Program-made: the position numbers and the translations under genes | The notes under the pieces: generated by a model | Database searches by the model: none | The model's input: the letters and a program-made list of their open reading frames with translations, nothing else | Told to the model about the DNA's origin: nothing | Source of the DNA: an uncultured Acetatifactor sp. | Lineage (GTDB): Bacteria > Bacillota > Clostridia > Lachnospirales > Lachnospiraceae | Direction: 5' to 3' | Assembly: GCA_947626405.1 (NCBI GenBank) | Contig: CANQSE010000014.1 | Span: 1-15,905 of the forward strand | Length of the DNA: 15,905 nucleotides | In this document: positions 1 to 7,621 of the stretch, piece after piece | Position numbering within the stretch: the first letter of the stretch is position 1 | Layout: the number at the start of each line of letters is the position of its first letter

Positions 1-1580
1 GTCTGCGCGGTGTGATCGGAGCGGGAACAAACCGTATGAACATTTACACTGTCCGCAAGGCGACGCAGGGACTTGCCAATTTTATTTTAAGTCAGGGCAC
101 TCAGGCGAAGGGCGTGGCAATTGCATACGATTCAAGGCGCATGTCTCCTGAGTTTGCGGACGAGGCGGCTCTCTGCCTGGCTGCAAACGGGATCAGAGCC
201 TATGTGTTCGAGTCGCTCAGACCCACTCCGGAGCTTTCCTTTGCTCTGCGTACACTGGGATGCACCGCCGGTATTGTTGTTACCGCAAGCCACAATCCGC
301 CTGAGTACAACGGGTATAAGGTGTACTGGGAGGACGGTGCGCAGGTGACTGCGCCAAAGGACAGGCAGATTATAGAGGAAGTACAGAAAATCAAGGATTA
401 CCATACGGTAAAGACCATGGAAAAGGCACAGGCGCAGGCGGAGGGCCTGTACCGTATTATAGGTAAAGAGATCGACGACAAATATATGGCTGAGCTTAAA
501 AAGCAGATCATCCACCCCGATGTGATTGCCGAGGTCGCCGACGATTTAAAGATTGTATATACTCCGCTGTGCGGCACCGGAAACGTTCCTGTGCGCCGCA
601 TACTGTCAGAACTGGGCTTCAAACACGTATATGTCGTGCCCGAGCAGGAAAATCCCGATCCGGATTTTACCACGCTTGATTATCCTAATCCTGAGGATCC
701 GAAGGCGTTCACCTACGCGCTCCGTCTGGCAAAGGAAAAGGACGCCGACATCGTGCTTGCAACCGATCCTGACGCAGACCGGCTTGGCGTGTACGCTAAG
801 GACACAAAGAGCGGCGAATATGTTCCTTTTACAGGAAACATGTCCGGTATGCTGATCGCGGAATATATATTAAGAGAGAGAACACTTACCGGAACAATGC
901 CTGAAAATCCCGCGCTGGTGACGACGATTGTCACGACGAATATGGCCGGTTCCATAACCGCAGCTTATAATGTAAAGCTGATCGAGGTACTCACAGGCTT
1001 TAAGTTCATCGGTGAGCAGATTAAGCTGTTTGAGCAAAACGGAACATACAATTACGTGTTCGGCCTTGAGGAGAGCTACGGTTGTCTTGCCGGAACGCAT
1101 GCGCGTGACAAGGATGCTATAGTTGCGGTCATGTGCCTGTGCGAGGTCGCTTCGTTCTGTAAAAAGCACAATATGACGCTTTGGGACATGATGCTCGAGA
1201 CCTACGAAAAGTACGGATATTATAAGGAAGGCCAGTATACGATTACATTAAAGGGCATTGACGGATCAAGGCAGATTGCTGGTATAATGGATAAGCTGCG
1301 CATGAATCCTCCCAAAGCTTTCGGAAGCATGAAGGTGCTTAAGGTGCGCGACTATCAGACGGACAAAACCGTCGATATGGAGACAGGGGAAGAAGGCACT
1401 ACAGGGCTTCCTGTCTCAAACGTCCTCTATTTTGAACTTCCCGACGACGCGTGGTGCTGTGCGCGTCCTTCAGGAACAGAGCCTAAAATAAAGTTCTACA
1501 TGGGCGTAAAGGGAACGAGCATAGAAGACGCACAGGCCAGGCTTAACAGGCTGACCGAGGATGTGAAGGCGGTACTGTGA
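1..1580 (+). CDS. Phosphoglucomutase/phosphomannomutase, 5' end cut by window
   Basis: This alpha-D-phosphohexomutase interconverts hexose-6-phosphate and hexose-1-phosphate in the cytoplasm, feeding nucleotide-sugar synthesis. The frame is open to the window edge: bases 3-14 read Leu-Arg-Gly-Val, the end of the family's GTGGLRG motif. The GTG at 12 is therefore an internal valine, not the start, and by family length roughly 50 N-terminal residues are missing. The phosphoserine loop TASHNPPEYNGYK is visible (Ser codon 288-290). The metal loop DPDADR is at 765-782, the sugar-binding GLEESYG near 1062-1082 and the phosphate-binding RPSGTEPK at 1464-1487, so all four functional loops are intact. 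The stop (1578-1580) is one base before the next gene, implying translational coupling with the glycosyltransferases. Glucose versus mannose preference cannot be decided from the sequence. I am confident of the family and less so of the substrate. Confidence 0.93.
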   Translation, partial: LRGVIGAGTNRMNIYTVRKATQGLANFILSQGTQAKGVAIAYDSRRMSPEFADEAALCLAANGIRAYVFESLRPTPELSFALRTLGCTAGIVVTASHNPPEYNGYKVYWEDGAQVTAPKDRQIIEEVQKIKDYHTVKTMEKAQAQAEGLYRIIGKEIDDKYMAELKKQIIHPDVIAEVADDLKIVYTPLCGTGNVPVRRILSELGFKHVYVVPEQENPDPDFTTLDYPNPEDPKAFTYALRLAKEKDADIVLATDPDADRLGVYAKDTKSGEYVPFTGNMSGMLIAEYILRERTLTGTMPENPALVTTIVTTNMAGSITAAYNVKLIEVLTGFKFIGEQIKLFEQNGTYNYVFGLEESYGCLAGTHARDKDAIVAVMCLCEVASFCKKHNMTLWDMMLETYEKYGYYKEGQYTITLKGIDGSRQIAGIMDKLRMNPPKAFGSMKVLKVRDYQTDKTVDMETGEEGTTGLPVSNVLYFELPDDAWCCARPSGTEPKIKFYMGVKGTSIEDAQARLNRLTEDVKAVL

Positions 1581-1581
1581 C

Positions 1582-2937
1582 GTGGCGGCCGGAATAAGAA
1601 GGGAAGATCTGAAAAAAGCCGTCTTTTATCTGAAACGGAACGGAATCAAAAACACATGTTATGCTATATGGGAGAGGCTGGCTGCGCGCAGGCAGCCTCT
1701 TTACCGTTTCATCCCGCCGGACGAGAAGGAGCTTGACAGGCAGCGCGCGATCTGCAGGGAATATCAGCCGGTTTGCAAAATCAGCATTGTTGTTCCCTGC
1801 TACCGCACCGATCCGGTCTATCTTAAGGAAATGATAGAGTCGGTGACATGCCAGACATACCGCTCATGGGAGCTTATCCTGGCGGATGCAACCGAGGACG
1901 ACAGTGTGGAAAAGGTGGTGCGCACCGTTAAGGACCAGAGGATAAGGTATATACGGCTGGGGGAAAACAGGGGAATAGCAGAGAATACGAACCGCGGAAT
2001 TGAATGTGCCGACGGAGATTACGTGGGTTTTTTGGACCACGATGATCTGCTTGCCCCTGACGCGCTGTTTGAAGTGGCTGAGGCGGTCAGGCGCGGAAAA
2101 GAAACGGGCTGTGAGCCTGTTTTGATTTATTCCGACGAGGATAAATATGACGACGCGGGGAAACAGTATTTTGAGCCCCACTACAAAGAGGACTTCAATC
2201 TCGACCTGCTCCTCAGCAATAATTACATCTGTCATTTTATGGTGATTAAGCGTGAGGTGCTGGGGAAGCTGCCGCTTAGAAAAGAATACGAGGGGGCCCA
2301 GGATTACGATCTCGTCCTTCGTGCGTCGGCCTTTCTTGCGGGAAATGAAGACGCCGCCGTACATCTGAATCAGGTGTTGTATCACTGGAGGTGCCATGGG
2401 GGGTCCACCGCGGCAAACCCTCAGAGCAAGCTGTACGCCTACGACGCGGGACGTCGGGCCGTACAGAATTTTTCGGAAAGCATGGGTTGGAAGGTCACTG
2501 TGCGCGATACGCAGCACCTCGGCTTCTATCGTATTGATTACCCTGACGATATATTTAAGATAAGAAAAGACGTGGGCGCCGTGGGAGGGCCGGTCATAAA
2601 AAAGGGAAGAATCTGCGGGGGACGTCTTGGGGAGGACGGAAAAGTCTTTTATGAGGGACTTAAGCGCCGTTTCGGAGGTTATTTCCACCGCGCTTTGCTT
2701 CAGCAGGACGCGCTGGCGCTCGATATCCGCAATATTCGGATCAGAGATGAAGTTAAGGAGCTGTTTTGCGGGGCGGTTGGCGTTCCCTGGAAGACAGTCG
2801 AGGGAGAAGGGATTTTTGACGTGAGCGCCCTGCCTGATAACACGGATTACAGGGAAGCGGGCATCGCGTTCGGACAGGCTTTGAAAAAAGCAGGCTACAG
2901 GCTTTTGTATCTTCCCGAAAACGAGAGAATACTGTGA
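1582..2937 (+). CDS. GT2-family glycosyltransferase (rhamnosyltransferase-like)
   Basis: A 451-residue cytoplasmic or membrane-peripheral sugar transferase with a GT-A fold, probably extending a lipid-linked surface polysaccharide. A basic N-terminal helix (about residues 7-35, resembling the tail region of RgpF/Wbb-type enzymes) precedes the GT2 domain. That domain opens with KISIVVPCYRTDP (66-78), has the metal/nucleotide motif DHDD (152-155), the catalytic-loop motif EGAQDYDL (237-244) and HWR (268-270). The remaining 180 residues lack a motif I recognise. The GTG start at 1582 is preferred because it lies one base after the upstream stop, has a GAAGG-like site about 12 bases upstream, and keeps the N-terminal helix; no ATG occurs nearby in frame. 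The next gene's ATG also lies one base after this stop. Donor and acceptor sugars cannot be read from the sequence. Confidence 0.88.
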   Translation: MAAGIRREDLKKAVFYLKRNGIKNTCYAIWERLAARRQPLYRFIPPDEKELDRQRAICREYQPVCKISIVVPCYRTDPVYLKEMIESVTCQTYRSWELILADATEDDSVEKVVRTVKDQRIRYIRLGENRGIAENTNRGIECADGDYVGFLDHDDLLAPDALFEVAEAVRRGKETGCEPVLIYSDEDKYDDAGKQYFEPHYKEDFNLDLLLSNNYICHFMVIKREVLGKLPLRKEYEGAQDYDLVLRASAFLAGNEDAAVHLNQVLYHWRCHGGSTAANPQSKLYAYDAGRRAVQNFSESMGWKVTVRDTQHLGFYRIDYPDDIFKIRKDVGAVGGPVIKKGRICGGRLGEDGKVFYEGLKRRFGGYFHRALLQQDALALDIRNIRIRDEVKELFCGAVGVPWKTVEGEGIFDVSALPDNTDYREAGIAFGQALKKAGYRLLYLPENERIL

Positions 2938-2938
2938 T

Positions 2939-3916
2939 ATGATTAAAATAACTATAGTTATTCCAAACTTAAACGGGGCGGCTTTTTTGCAGGATTGCCT
3001 GCAGGCGCTCGAAAAACAGGAAAGAGGGACTCCGGAGTTTGAGGTGGTAGTGGTTGACAACGGTTCCGAGGATGAGAGCCTTGCGCTGCTTCATAACAAT
3101 TTTCCTCAGGTTAAGGTTATAGAGCTGCCGGAAAACACGGGATTTTGTCACGCGGTCAACGTCGGGATCCAAAGCTCCGCCGCACCCTATGTGATTCTTC
3201 TCAATAACGACACTAAGGCTGCGCCCGGCTTTGTGTCGGCGCTTTACCGTGCCATTGAAAAGAAGCCGGACGCTTTCTCTGTCAGCGCATGTATGCTTAT
3301 GTGGGACAACCCCGGGCTGGTGGACGACGCGGGCGATCGGTACTGCGCCCTTGGCTGGGCTTATGCAAGGGGAAAGGGAAAATCCGCGCGTCTCTATAAA
3401 AGACCTGCGGAGGTATTTTCGGCCTGCGGCGGCGCGGCCATCTACAGGCGGGATGTTTTTGAGAAGATCGGCCTGTTTGACGAGCTTCACTTTGCTTATC
3501 TGGAAGATCTTGACATAGGCTGGCGGGCCAGGCTTTACGGGTATCATAATTATTATGAACCGTCGGCGAGGGTGCTTCATTACGGCAGCGCGTCAACAGG
3601 ATCGCGTTACAATACAAAAAAGACCGTGCTCGCGTCCGCAAACAGCGTTTATGTTGTCGGCAAGAACATGCCTTTTTTACAGCTTGTCTGGAACCTTCCG
3701 ATTCTGATACCGGGTTTTTTAATAAAGTATTTCTTTTTCCTGCGCAAAAAAATGGGGAAATATTACCTTTCGGGTCTGGCTTCAGGCTTGGGAAAAATAT
3801 TTTCCGTGCGCGGAAGGCGGCAGAAAATTCCGTTTTCACTGGAGCGCATGGGAAATTATATGGCTGTTCAGGGACAGCTTTATTTGAATCTTCTCAGATT
3901 TCTTAAGAAAACTTAA
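2939..3916 (+). CDS. GT2-family glycosyltransferase (WbbL-like rhamnosyltransferase)
   Basis: A 325-residue GT2 enzyme, probably adding a rhamnose or similar sugar to a polyprenyl-linked intermediate. It opens with ITIVIPNLNGAAFL (4-17). VVVVDNGSEDES (37-47) forms the nucleotide-binding strand. LLNNDT (87-92) is the DXD-equivalent, and CGGAAIYRRDVFEKIGLFDE (163-182) with YLEDLDIGWR (187-196) contains the catalytic acidic pair. This layout matches the WbbL/RfbN type. A hydrophobic stretch near 248-268 followed by basic residues (RKKMGK) suggests membrane attachment at the C-terminus. The ATG is one base after the upstream stop and has only a weak ribosome binding site, so translation is probably coupled. 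The final codons overlap a palindrome and direct repeat that may belong to the downstream promoter. Confidence 0.88.
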   Translation: MIKITIVIPNLNGAAFLQDCLQALEKQERGTPEFEVVVVDNGSEDESLALLHNNFPQVKVIELPENTGFCHAVNVGIQSSAAPYVILLNNDTKAAPGFVSALYRAIEKKPDAFSVSACMLMWDNPGLVDDAGDRYCALGWAYARGKGKSARLYKRPAEVFSACGGAAIYRRDVFEKIGLFDELHFAYLEDLDIGWRARLYGYHNYYEPSARVLHYGSASTGSRYNTKKTVLASANSVYVVGKNMPFLQLVWNLPILIPGFLIKYFFFLRKKMGKYYLSGLASGLGKIFSVRGRRQKIPFSLERMGNYMAVQGQLYLNLLRFLKKT

Positions 3917-3920
3917 GAAA
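3899..3920. repeat. CTTAAGAAA direct repeat with palindrome
   Basis: CTTAAGAAA occurs at 3902-3910 and again at 3912-3920, a 10-base period, i.e. one helical turn. TTTCTTAAGAAA at 3899-3910 is also a perfect palindrome. The block spans the end of the upstream glycosyltransferase gene and lies just upstream of the TATAAT box of the initiating-transferase promoter. Direct repeats phased by one turn are typical of OmpR-family response-regulator sites; assigning any regulator here is inference. Confidence 0.45.
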
Positions 3921-3924
3921 CAGC

Positions 3925-3956
3925 TTCATAAAATCCTAAAGTGTTTTCTTTATAAT
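3925..3956 (+). promoter_or_regulatory. Probable promoter for the cpsE-like operon
   Basis: A perfect TATAAT lies at 3951-3956, in an otherwise non-coding 105-base gap. The best -35 match is TTCATA at 3925-3930 (4 of 6), but with a long 20-base spacer, so activator dependence is plausible. A start near 3963 would leave a leader of about 60 bases before the ATG at 4022. It would give the initiating transferase, LCP protein, third glycosyltransferase and glmS a transcription unit of their own. Confidence 0.5.
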
Positions 3957-4021
3957 AGGAGCATGGGTTCGTTTATAACGGCATGGATTTTGGGAGCCGC
4001 CAAATTTTCGGGTGATACGCT

Positions 4022-5428
4022 ATGATAAAGGACAATCAGAAAGTTTTCAACCGATTGATGGTGATCTTGGATGCTGCCATAACGGCAGCGTCTTTTATGC
4101 TGGCTTATTATTTTAAATTTTATGTCCTTAACCGCGGACCGGGCATCGGAGTGCTGCCGGCATCGGAGTATTTCAAGCTTTTGATTATCATAGTGCCGCT
4201 GTATATCCTGCTTTATTATTCATGCAGCATATATGCCCCGAAACGTACCATACGCAGGCGTTTTGAGATATACGGCATTATAAAGGCCAATTTTATCGGC
4301 CTCATCGCCCTTATTATCATATTGTTCCTTGTAGTCAGGGAATTGAACTATTCCCGTTCCGTAATAGGTTTTTTCTACATTTTTAATGTGGGGTTTACCT
4401 CCCTGTTCAGAATATTTCTGAGGAAGGGCTTAAGGACAATACGGAAGCAGGGATATAATCTTAAGCACATTCTGCTGGTAGGTTACTCCAGGGCGGCGGA
4501 GGAATATATAGACAGGCTTACGGACAACCAGCAGTGGGGATATGTGGCGTGCGGCATTCTGGATGACAGGATTCCTGCAGGAACGCTTTACAAGGGCGTA
4601 AAGGTATTGGGAAGGCTTGGCAATCTGGAGGTTATCCTGCCGGAGAACAAGCTTGATGAGGTGGCCATAACGCTGTCGCTGAAGGATTACCGTGAGCTGC
4701 CGGGAATTGTCGGTATCTGTGAAAAATACGGTGTGCACACAAAATTTATACCGGACTACAACAGTCTCATACCGAGCAAACCGTACACGGAGGATCTTCA
4801 GGGGCTTCCGGTGATAAATATCCGGTACGTGCCTCTTACAAATACAGGCAATATACTTATAAAGAGACTGATCGACATTGCAGGCGCCGCCGCGGGGATT
4901 GTTATTACCTCCCCCGTTATGCTGGTGGCGGCCGTGCTTGTGAAATTAACCAGCCGCGGTCCCGTGATTTTCAGGCAGCAGCGCGTAGGACTTCACAATA
5001 AGCCGTTTTATATGTATAAGTTCCGCAGCATGGAAATGCAGCCTCCCGTTGAGGAAAAAAATGCCTGGACGGTAAAAAACGATCCGAGGGTGACGGGCGT
5101 GGGGAAGTTCCTTCGCAGGACGAGCCTGGACGAACTGCCACAGCTTTTCAACATTTTAAAGGGAGATATGAGTCTTGTAGGCCCGAGACCGGAAAGACCG
5201 GGCTGGGTGGAAAAATTTAAAGAGGAAATCCCCCGGTATATGGTGCGCCACCAGGTGAGACCGGGGCTTACCGGATGGGCCCAGGTAAACGGCCTGCGCG
5301 GAGACACGTCAATCCGCAAACGTATTGAATACGATCTGTATTACATTGAAAACTGGACTCTGGGCTTTGATTTTAAGATTATTTTTATGACACTTTTTAC
5401 CGGTTTTATAAACAAAAACGCATATTAA
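4022..5428 (+). CDS. Polyprenyl-phosphate sugar-1-phosphate transferase (CpsE/WbaP type)
   Basis: This integral membrane enzyme probably moves a hexose-1-phosphate from a UDP-sugar to undecaprenyl phosphate, the committing step of polysaccharide repeat-unit synthesis. The 468 residues fit the full-length family. Four N-terminal membrane segments (about 13-33, 51-68, 90-107, 111-130) are followed by a CoA-binding-like Rossmann domain (about 145-270). A re-entrant hydrophobic helix (283-307) leads into the bacterial sugar transferase domain. Its motifs are intact: KFRSM (333-337), [22 protein letters not shown] (370-391, with the catalytic Asp-Glu pair) and [12 protein letters not shown] (413-424). 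The ATG has GGTGAT five bases upstream, complementary to the 16S tail. It is the first gene after a promoter and precedes an LCP ligase by 19 bases. Glucose is the usual substrate of this class; galactose or GalNAc are possible. Confidence 0.92.
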   Translation: MIKDNQKVFNRLMVILDAAITAASFMLAYYFKFYVLNRGPGIGVLPASEYFKLLIIIVPLYILLYYSCSIYAPKRTIRRRFEIYGIIKANFIGLIALIIILFLVVRELNYSRSVIGFFYIFNVGFTSLFRIFLRKGLRTIRKQGYNLKHILLVGYSRAAEEYIDRLTDNQQWGYVACGILDDRIPAGTLYKGVKVLGRLGNLEVILPENKLDEVAITLSLKDYRELPGIVGICEKYGVHTKFIPDYNSLIPSKPYTEDLQGLPVINIRYVPLTNTGNILIKRLIDIAGAAAGIVITSPVMLVAAVLVKLTSRGPVIFRQQRVGLHNKPFYMYKFRSMEMQPPVEEKNAWTVKNDPRVTGVGKFLRRTSLDELPQLFNILKGDMSLVGPRPERPGWVEKFKEEIPRYMVRHQVRPGLTGWAQVNGLRGDTSIRKRIEYDLYYIENWTLGFDFKIIFMTLFTGFINKNAY

Positions 5429-5447
5429 TCTACAAGGAGAAAAGAAA

Positions 5448-6644
5448 ATGGCATCAGCAGGAAAAAATCAGAATGGCAGAATCCTTCGGGAAAGACAGCG
5501 GCGGAAGATGATTATTTTTGCCGTGGAGGGCGTCTTTATACTTGTCCTGATAATTGTGGCGTTCGCGGTACTGGGGGGATTCGGCATATTCGGGGCAGGC
5601 AGCGGCCAGAGCGGAAACGTGCAGGGTAGTGGTAAAATAAACATTACCAATGAATTTGACGAGGACGAAGTTAACGTGCCGCAGCAGGTTCAGGAGCAGA
5701 AGGAAGACGGCGGAGCCATGAAGGGATACCGCAACATCGCCCTGTTCGGAGTGGATGCAAAGACTGAAAACCAGCTTTACAAGAGCAGCCGCAGCGACAC
5801 AATTATGATCGCGAGCATTAACCTGGACACTTGTGAAATAAAACTGGTCAGCGTATACAGAGATACCTACCTCAATACCGGAAACGACCAGTACAGGAAA
5901 TGCAACTCGGCGTATTCCGTCGGCGGAGCAAAAGATGCAATAGCCATGCTGAATACGAACCTTGACATGGACATTACTGATTTTGTCACCGTTGGTTATG
6001 CCGCGCTCGCTGAGGTGATAGACGGTCTCGGCGGAGTGCAGATCGATGTTGACAAGGATGAACTGCAGCATATAAACAATTACCAGTACAGTATCCTTGG
6101 AAAGTATGCAAAAAAATACCTCGGCGAGGTTCCTTCCGATCTTAATTTTACTCCGGATGAATATTTTAAGGACTATGATCTGAAGCTTGTGTCCCAGCCG
6201 GGCTATCAGCTTTTAAACGGCCTTCAGGCGGCGGCCTACTGCCGTATCCGCTATGTGGGCAATGATTACCAGAGGACGGAGCGTCAGAGAGAAGTTATAA
6301 AGGCAATAGAGAAAAGAGCAAAGGAAACTGATACAAAAACGCTGATAAACATATTGAACAGTTCGCTTGATGACATCTATACAAACCTTGACATTGATGA
6401 TATTATAGCGTTGCTGCCAGACATAGCGAAATATTCGATAGTGGACGAGAGCGGATTCCCGAGAAGGGAAATGATCGATCCGACCGATATGGGAGCAAAG
6501 GGCGCATGTCTGCTGCCAAAGGATCTTGTCTCGGATGTAGAATGGCTCCACGAATTTTTGTTTGACGACGCAAATTACCAGGTTACGGATACTGTAAAGA
6601 AAATATCCGCAAAAATCAATGCGGACGGTGCTGAATATAAATAG
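5448..6644 (+). CDS. LytR-CpsA-Psr (LCP) family cell-wall polymer ligase
   Basis: LCP enzymes transfer lipid-linked glycopolymers to peptidoglycan on the outer face of the membrane. The 398-residue protein has a basic cytoplasmic tail (1-20, including RILRERQRRK), one membrane helix (about 21-45) and a low-complexity acidic linker (66-90). The LCP domain runs from about 93 to 290. Visible family residues include ALFGVDA (98-104), SRSDTIM (114-120), SVYRDTYL (135-142) and the arginine-rich RIRYVGNDYQRTERQR (266-281), which in characterised members binds the pyrophosphate-lipid head. The start is firm: AAGGAGA sits seven bases before the ATG. It lies 19 bases after the initiating transferase, which fits attachment of the polymer made by this cluster to the wall. 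A purely regulatory role, suggested historically for LytR, is less likely. Confidence 0.93.
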   Translation: MASAGKNQNGRILRERQRRKMIIFAVEGVFILVLIIVAFAVLGGFGIFGAGSGQSGNVQGSGKINITNEFDEDEVNVPQQVQEQKEDGGAMKGYRNIALFGVDAKTENQLYKSSRSDTIMIASINLDTCEIKLVSVYRDTYLNTGNDQYRKCNSAYSVGGAKDAIAMLNTNLDMDITDFVTVGYAALAEVIDGLGGVQIDVDKDELQHINNYQYSILGKYAKKYLGEVPSDLNFTPDEYFKDYDLKLVSQPGYQLLNGLQAAAYCRIRYVGNDYQRTERQREVIKAIEKRAKETDTKTLINILNSSLDDIYTNLDIDDIIALLPDIAKYSIVDESGFPRREMIDPTDMGAKGACLLPKDLVSDVEWLHEFLFDDANYQVTDTVKKISAKINADGAEYK

Positions 6645-6664
6645 AAGGTGCTTCAGGCGGCGGA

Positions 6665-7612
6665 ATGAGAGAAAATGTGAAAGTTGACGTAATCCTTCCT
6701 GTATATAAGCCGGACACGGAATTGTTTAAGCTTCTGGACAGACTTAATGCTCAGACGGCGGCTGTGCATAATATTATTCTGATGAACACGGAGGAAAAGT
6801 ATTTTGCGCGGCTGCTGGAGAGCTGTCCGGATTTTTTTGAAAAATATGATAATGTAAAGGTCCGTCACCTGGCGCGGCGTGATTTCGATCATGGCGGGAC
6901 GCGCCACAGAGGAATTGAGCTTTCCGACGCGGAAGTTTTTATCACAATGACCCAGGATGCGTTCCCCGCGGACACGCACCTTGTGGAGCAGCTTTTGCAG
7001 GGACTTACGGGGAATGTGGCGGTCTCTTACGCCAGACAGCTTCCGGGCCGTTCGTGCGGGGAGCTGGAACGGATGACCAGAGCCTTTAATTATCCGGCGG
7101 TTTCATGCGTCAAATCTCTTGACGACCTGGAGAAGCTGGGAATTAAGACTTTTTTTTGTTCCAATGTATGTGCGGCTTACCGCAGGGACATATATGACGA
7201 ATTGGGCGGCTTTACGCGGCATACTATATTTAACGAAGACATGATTTATGCGTCGGCTGCAGTCAGGGCGGGATACAGTATTTCCTATCAGGCGGACGCA
7301 AGGGTGATACATTCGCATAACTATTCAAATATTAAACAACTTAAAAGAAATTTTGATTTGGGAGTGTCCCAGGCGGATCATCCGGAGGTTTTTGAGGGCG
7401 TAAAGTCGGAGTCCGAAGGCAGAAAGCTTGCGGCGGCTGCATGGCGGTACCTGAAGGAGAGAGGAAGGCTTTGGAGATATCCGGAATTTATCGTGCAGTG
7501 TTGTTTTAAATATACGGGTTATCTGCTGGGAAAGCATTACAGACGGCTTCCACGCAAATGCGTTTTGGCGCTCACGGACAACAGGGCCTACTGGGAGAGA
7601 TCAGAGGCATAA
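6665..7612 (+). CDS. GT2-family glycosyltransferase (RfbF-like)
   Basis: A third GT2 enzyme of 315 residues. The N-terminal strand VDVILPVYKPD (7-17) starts the GT-A fold. RRDFDHGGTRHRGIE (71-85) is characteristic of the rhamnosyltransferase branch that carries F-x-HGGTR. TQDAFPAD (96-103) is the DXD-equivalent, and FFCSNVCAAYRRD (163-175) with FNEDMIYA (189-196) forms the acceptor side and catalytic acid. There is no signal peptide or clear membrane helix; the basic C-terminal third may associate with the membrane. AGGCGG lies four bases upstream of the ATG, 20 bases after the LCP gene. The stop is followed directly by the strong ribosome binding site of glmS, so the two are co-transcribed. 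The sugar transferred is unknown, and rhamnose is only suggested by the subfamily. Confidence 0.86.
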   Translation: MRENVKVDVILPVYKPDTELFKLLDRLNAQTAAVHNIILMNTEEKYFARLLESCPDFFEKYDNVKVRHLARRDFDHGGTRHRGIELSDAEVFITMTQDAFPADTHLVEQLLQGLTGNVAVSYARQLPGRSCGELERMTRAFNYPAVSCVKSLDDLEKLGIKTFFCSNVCAAYRRDIYDELGGFTRHTIFNEDMIYASAAVRAGYSISYQADARVIHSHNYSNIKQLKRNFDLGVSQADHPEVFEGVKSESEGRKLAAAAWRYLKERGRLWRYPEFIVQCCFKYTGYLLGKHYRRLPRKCVLALTDNRAYWERSEA

Positions 7613-7621
7613 GGAGGAGAT

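Noticed and set aside
12..14. GTG as start of the phosphosugar mutase
   Set aside because: It codes the valine after the conserved GLRG motif, and the frame stays open to the left edge, so the gene is simply cut by the window.
1864..3060. Antisense open frame of 398 codons opposite two glycosyltransferases
   Set aside because: The + strand genes have clear GT2 motifs; the antisense product shows none and looks like a reading-frame shadow.
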